Positions 12,247 to 14,966 of a DNA stretch of 14,966 nucleotides are shown piece after piece (position 1 is the first letter of the stretch; each line of letters opens with the position of its first letter). Source of the DNA: CAYXEN01 sp964464035 (GTDB taxonomy: Bacteria; Krumholzibacteriota; Krumholzibacteriia; WVZY01); the NCBI GenBank assembly GCA_964464035.1, contig CAYXEN010000071.1, forward strand, positions 1-14,966, read 5' to 3'. Under the pieces are notes generated by a model that saw only the letters and a program-made list of their open reading frames with translations, searched no databases and was not told the origin of the DNA. Position numbers and translations under genes: made by a program.

Positions 12247-13446
12247 GTGTTTCGTAGAGTTGTGTGCATAGTGTTGGACGGAGTCGGCGTGGGCGAGTTG
12301 CCCGACGCGGCGGACTACGGAGACGCCGGCAGCAACAGCCTCGCCAACACGGCGAGAGCGGTGGGCGGCCTGCGCCTGCCCAACATGGCGAGGTTGGGTC
12401 TCGGTAACATCGTCCCGATCGAGGGAGTGGATGCGGCGGAGCAGGCGATCGGCTGCTGGGCCAGGATGGCGGCGCTTTCTCCAGGCAAGGACAGCACTTC
12501 GGGGCATTGGGAGCTGATGGGTTGCGTGCTAAGCGTAGCGTTTCCCACCTACGATGACGGATTTCCCGACGATCTGGTCGAGGATTTCTGCCGCAGGATA
12601 GGCAGGGGGGTTCTGGGCAACTGCCCGGCGAGCGGCACCGAGATCATCGAGCGGCTGGGCGCCGAGCACATGAAGACCGGCAAGCCGATTCTCTACACGT
12701 CCCAAGACAGCGTTTTCCAGATAGCCGCGCACGAGGAGATAATACCGGTGGAGGAACTCTACCGGATGTGCGAGGAAGCGCGGGCGATACTGGTTCCGCC
12801 CCACAACGTGGCCCGCGTGATAGCCAGGCCCTTCGTGGGAGAGCCCGGCAGGTTCCGCCGGACTCCAAGGCGCAGGGATTTCTCCCTGGAACCGCCGTGC
12901 GAAACGGTTCTCGATGCGCTCGCAGCCTCCGGAAGAAATGTGATCGGTATAGGCAAGATCGACGATCTCTTCGCCCACCGGGGGCTGACCGAGGCGATTC
13001 ACACGAAGAGCAACAGCGAGGGGATGGATCGCACTCTAGAGCATGTCTCGGGGGGGCGAGGCGATTTCATCTTCACCAACCTCGTGGATTTCGACATGAT
13101 GTGGGGACACAGGAACGATGCCAGGGCTTACGCAGTCGGGCTAGAAGAATTCGATTCCTTCCTGGGCGAGCTCCTCGCGGCCCTCGAGCCGCGCGACCTC
13201 TTGGTCATGGTTTCGGATCACGGGTGCGATCCGACGACTGCCAGCACGGACCACAGCAGGGAATACGTTCCCTTGCTCGTGTATCACAAGCGGCTCGGCG
13301 TGGGGAGGAGCCTGGGGGTTAGACGCAGCCTTGCCGACGTCGGCAAGAGTATAGCGGAGAACTTCTCCTTGCCGAGCTCGTTCCCAGGGGAGAGTTTTCT
13401 GGAAGCGATCGGAGGACGAGACGATGGACCATCCCAAGAAAGCTGA
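12247..13446 (+). CDS. deoB: Phosphopentomutase
   Basis: A 399-residue enzyme of the alkaline phosphatase superfamily that converts (deoxy)ribose-1-phosphate to the 5-phosphate, linking nucleoside phosphorolysis to central metabolism. Landmarks are the metal site Asp11 in VLDGVGVGELPDA, GSNSLANTA (28-36), KDSTSGHWELMG (from 81), FVGEPGRFRRTPRRRD, TKSNSEGMD, NLVDFDMMWGHRND, SDHGCDPT and STDHSREYVPLLVY. The start is a GTG giving MFRRVVCIVLDGVG, which fits the family N-terminus; an ATG at 12236 is out of frame. There is no clear ribosome site, so translation may depend on alr 29 bases upstream. The phospho-accepting residue, Thr85 of the Bacillus cereus enzyme by my recollection, aligns with Ser83 here. 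The gene end overlaps cdd by 23 bases. Confidence 0.95.
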   Translation: MFRRVVCIVLDGVGVGELPDAADYGDAGSNSLANTARAVGGLRLPNMARLGLGNIVPIEGVDAAEQAIGCWARMAALSPGKDSTSGHWELMGCVLSVAFPTYDDGFPDDLVEDFCRRIGRGVLGNCPASGTEIIERLGAEHMKTGKPILYTSQDSVFQIAAHEEIIPVEELYRMCEEARAILVPPHNVARVIARPFVGEPGRFRRTPRRRDFSLEPPCETVLDALAASGRNVIGIGKIDDLFAHRGLTEAIHTKSNSEGMDRTLEHVSGGRGDFIFTNLVDFDMMWGHRNDARAYAVGLEEFDSFLGELLAALEPRDLLVMVSDHGCDPTTASTDHSREYVPLLVYHKRLGVGRSLGVRRSLADVGKSIAENFSLPSSFPGESFLEAIGGRDDGPSQES

Positions 13447-13834
13447 GTTGGATGCAACGGAAGAGAGGCTCGTCGCCGCGGCCGTCGAAGCCGCGCGGGG
13501 TTCCTATGCGCCGTATTCGAAGATTCGAGTGGGCGCCGCCTTGTTGTGCCGAAGCGGTGCCGTTCACACCGGGGCCAATGTCGAGAACGCATCCTTCGGG
13601 CTAACGATCTGCGCCGAGAGAGTGGCGGCGGCCGGAGCGGCGAGCGCTGGGGACAGGGATTTCACAATCCTGGCCGTTGCGAGTTCGGACCTGGAGCGGG
13701 CGGTTCCTTGCGGGGCTTGCCTCCAGTTCCTCTCGGAGTTCTCACGGGACCTGACGATTCTCATCCGATCATCGTCCGGCGAAGTGGAACGGACGAGTCT
13801 GGGGGAGTTGCTTCCGCGGGGCTTTTCGATTTGA
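13424..13834 (+). CDS. cdd: Cytidine deaminase
   Basis: A 136-residue enzyme that deaminates cytidine and deoxycytidine to uridine and deoxyuridine. The zinc site is complete for the short homotetrameric class: Cys63 and catalytic Glu65 in TICAERVA, then Cys96 and Cys99 in PCGACLQFL. SYAPYSKIRVGAAL (27-40) and GANVENASFG (50-59) are the usual substrate-binding segments. The ATG at 13424 lies inside the end of deoB, with a very good GGAGG site (13411-13415) eight bases upstream. It supplies uridine nucleosides to the phosphorylase encoded two genes further on. Length is typical for the class. Confidence 0.96.
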   Translation: MDHPKKAELDATEERLVAAAVEAARGSYAPYSKIRVGAALLCRSGAVHTGANVENASFGLTICAERVAAAGAASAGDRDFTILAVASSDLERAVPCGACLQFLSEFSRDLTILIRSSSGEVERTSLGELLPRGFSI

Positions 13835-13849
13835 GCCGGGGGAGAGTGC

Positions 13850-14521
13850 ATGCATGAGGAGCCGAAGAATTGGGACAAGGCCCTGGCGGCCCACATCGAT
13901 CACACCCTCTTGAGGCCGGACGCCCGCAGGAAAGAGATAGAGGAGCATTGCCTCGAGGCGGCTCGATACGGTTTCGCCGCCGCCGTCGTGCTGCCTTCCT
14001 GGGTTCCCCTCGCCCGCCGGCTTCTCGAGGGGAGCAGTGTCAAGGTATGTTCCGTGGTGGCTTTCCCGCTGGGGGCGCTCGCTCCGAAGGAAAAGGCGGT
14101 GCTTACGGAGAGCCTGATGGCCGCCGGCGCCGATGAAGTAGACATGGTGATGAACGTGGGGGCTTTCCTTTCGGGAGATTTCGACCTTGTCGCCGAGGAG
14201 CTCCGGGCCGCGGTTTCCGTTCTGGGCGACTCGGCTGCGGGCAAGCTCATAATCGAGACCGCTTACCTGGACGAGGAAGGGATACGGCGGGCGTCGCGAA
14301 TGGGGGCCGAAGCCGGTTTCGATTACATAAAGACATCGACCGGGTTCGCTCCCCGCGGGGTGAGCCTGGACGACGTCCGGATCATCTCTCGCGCAGTCGG
14401 AGGGCGAGCCGCCGTCAAGGCGTCCGGCGGAATCCGCGACAGGGATTTCGCCTTGGCCCTCATCGAAGCTGGAGCGTCGCGACTGGGCTGCAGTCGTTCG
14501 CTTGAAGTCATAGCATTGTGA
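13850..14521 (+). CDS. deoC: Deoxyribose-phosphate aldolase
   Basis: A 223-residue class I aldolase that splits 2-deoxyribose-5-phosphate into acetaldehyde and glyceraldehyde-3-phosphate. The Schiff-base lysine is Lys161 in YIKTSTGF, the assisting lysine is Lys190 in AVKASGGIR, and Asp98 lies in DEVDMVMNVGAF. IDHTLLRPDA (16-25) and VVAFPLGA (69-76) are further signatures. The usual Cys of the VCVNP-type strand is replaced by Val (AAAVVLPSWV), which relatives tolerate. The ATG at 13850 is preceded by GGGGGAG at good spacing, 15 bases after the cdd stop. An ATG at 13854 is out of frame. The stop codon overlaps the next possible start in TGATG. Confidence 0.96.
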   Translation: MHEEPKNWDKALAAHIDHTLLRPDARRKEIEEHCLEAARYGFAAAVVLPSWVPLARRLLEGSSVKVCSVVAFPLGALAPKEKAVLTESLMAAGADEVDMVMNVGAFLSGDFDLVAEELRAAVSVLGDSAAGKLIIETAYLDEEGIRRASRMGAEAGFDYIKTSTGFAPRGVSLDDVRIISRAVGGRAAVKASGGIRDRDFALALIEAGASRLGCSRSLEVIAL

Positions 14522-14966
14522 TGCCGTGTAGTCATCCTGGGATGTCGATGCTCAATCCCGTCGAAATAATAGAGAAGAAGAAGTTCGGCAACAAGCTGGA
14601 CGAGAAGGAGATCTCCTTCATGGTCGATGGGTACCTCTCCGGTCGCGTCAGGGACTACCAGATGTCGGCGTTCCTGATGGCGGTCTGGTTCGAGGGGATG
14701 GATTCCGAGGAGACTTCCATGCTCACGTCGGCCATGCTCGCTTCGGGAGAGAGGCTCTCGCTCGCCGGGATATCGGCCCCGAAAGTGGACAAGCACTCCA
14801 CGGGCGGCGTAGGGGACAAGGTCTCGATATGCCTCGCACCCTGGGTCGCTTCGCTGGGCATCAAGGTTCCCATGTTGTCCGGCCGGGCCCTCGGGCATAC
14901 CGGAGGGACATTGGACAAACTCGAATCGATTCCCGGCTACCGGTCGCGGTTGAGCATGAAACAGAT
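14521..14966 (+). CDS. Pyrimidine-nucleoside (thymidine) phosphorylase, 5' part
   Basis: The first 148 or so residues of a glycosyltransferase family 3 nucleoside phosphorylase, cut off by the window end. It uses phosphate to split thymidine, deoxyuridine or uridine into base and (deoxy)ribose-1-phosphate, the substrate of DeoB. Signatures are NPVEIIEKKKFG near the start, KHSTGGVGDKVS (phosphate binding) and LSGRALGHTGGTLDKLESIPG, the family hallmark, split here as LSGRALGHTGG and TLDKLESIPG. The start is uncertain: ATG 14521 overlaps the deoC stop (TGATG) and suggests coupling, while ATG 14542 or 14548 better matches the usual N-terminus; none has a strong ribosome site. Whether it is a Pdp-type or a DeoA-type enzyme cannot be settled from this part. 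Confidence 0.93.
   Translation, partial: MPCSHPGMSMLNPVEIIEKKKFGNKLDEKEISFMVDGYLSGRVRDYQMSAFLMAVWFEGMDSEETSMLTSAMLASGERLSLAGISAPKVDKHSTGGVGDKVSICLAPWVASLGIKVPMLSGRALGHTGGTLDKLESIPGYRSRLSMKQ

Overview
The window looks like chromosomal DNA from a Gram-negative bacterium, probably of an uncultured FCB-type lineage (Krumholzibacteriota, Zixibacteria, Latescibacterota and Eisenbacteria are the groups I would test first). The basis is inference: moderately GC-rich DNA, several lipoproteins with clear lipoboxes, a large secreted protein with thrombospondin-type-3 calcium repeats and a C-terminal beta-sandwich/sorting-like tail typical of those phyla, and a secreted multiheme cytochrome. No insertion sequences, tRNAs, rRNAs, CRISPR arrays or phage genes were seen.

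Layout. Everything left of about 8264 is read leftward and everything right of about 8616 rightward, so 8265-8615 is a divergent control region. Leftward, in order of transcription: an 826-residue secreted protein (8264-5784); a terminator-like hairpin; a TPR lipoprotein (5710-4628); a membrane histidine kinase and an NtrC-type sigma-54 activator joined by a TGATG overlap (4537-1869); then a periplasmic protein made of five tandem three-helix repeats (1644-319), whose end overlaps a small lipoprotein carrying one copy of the same repeat (332-9). A sigma-54-type -24/-12 promoter lies directly in front of the repeat-protein gene.

Rightward: a lipoprotein fusing a UshA-like metallophosphatase domain to a four-heme cytochrome domain (8616-9950); a lone lipoprotein of unknown function with its own promoter and a very strong terminator (10131-10898); then a nucleoside-salvage operon led by alanine racemase: alr, deoB, cdd, deoC and the start of a pyrimidine-nucleoside phosphorylase gene cut by the window end.

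How the genes work together. In the right-hand operon, cytidine deaminase converts (deoxy)cytidine to (deoxy)uridine, the phosphorylase releases (deoxy)ribose-1-phosphate, DeoB isomerises it to the 5-phosphate and DeoC cleaves deoxyribose-5-phosphate to acetaldehyde and glyceraldehyde-3-phosphate. The left-hand module reads as a self-contained envelope-sensing circuit: kinase, sigma-54 activator, sigma-54 promoter, and two exported proteins with related helical repeats as the apparent output. This module is the best candidate here for an undescribed system. It resembles ZraSR/ZraP in logic, but the output proteins do not show ZraP-like motifs.
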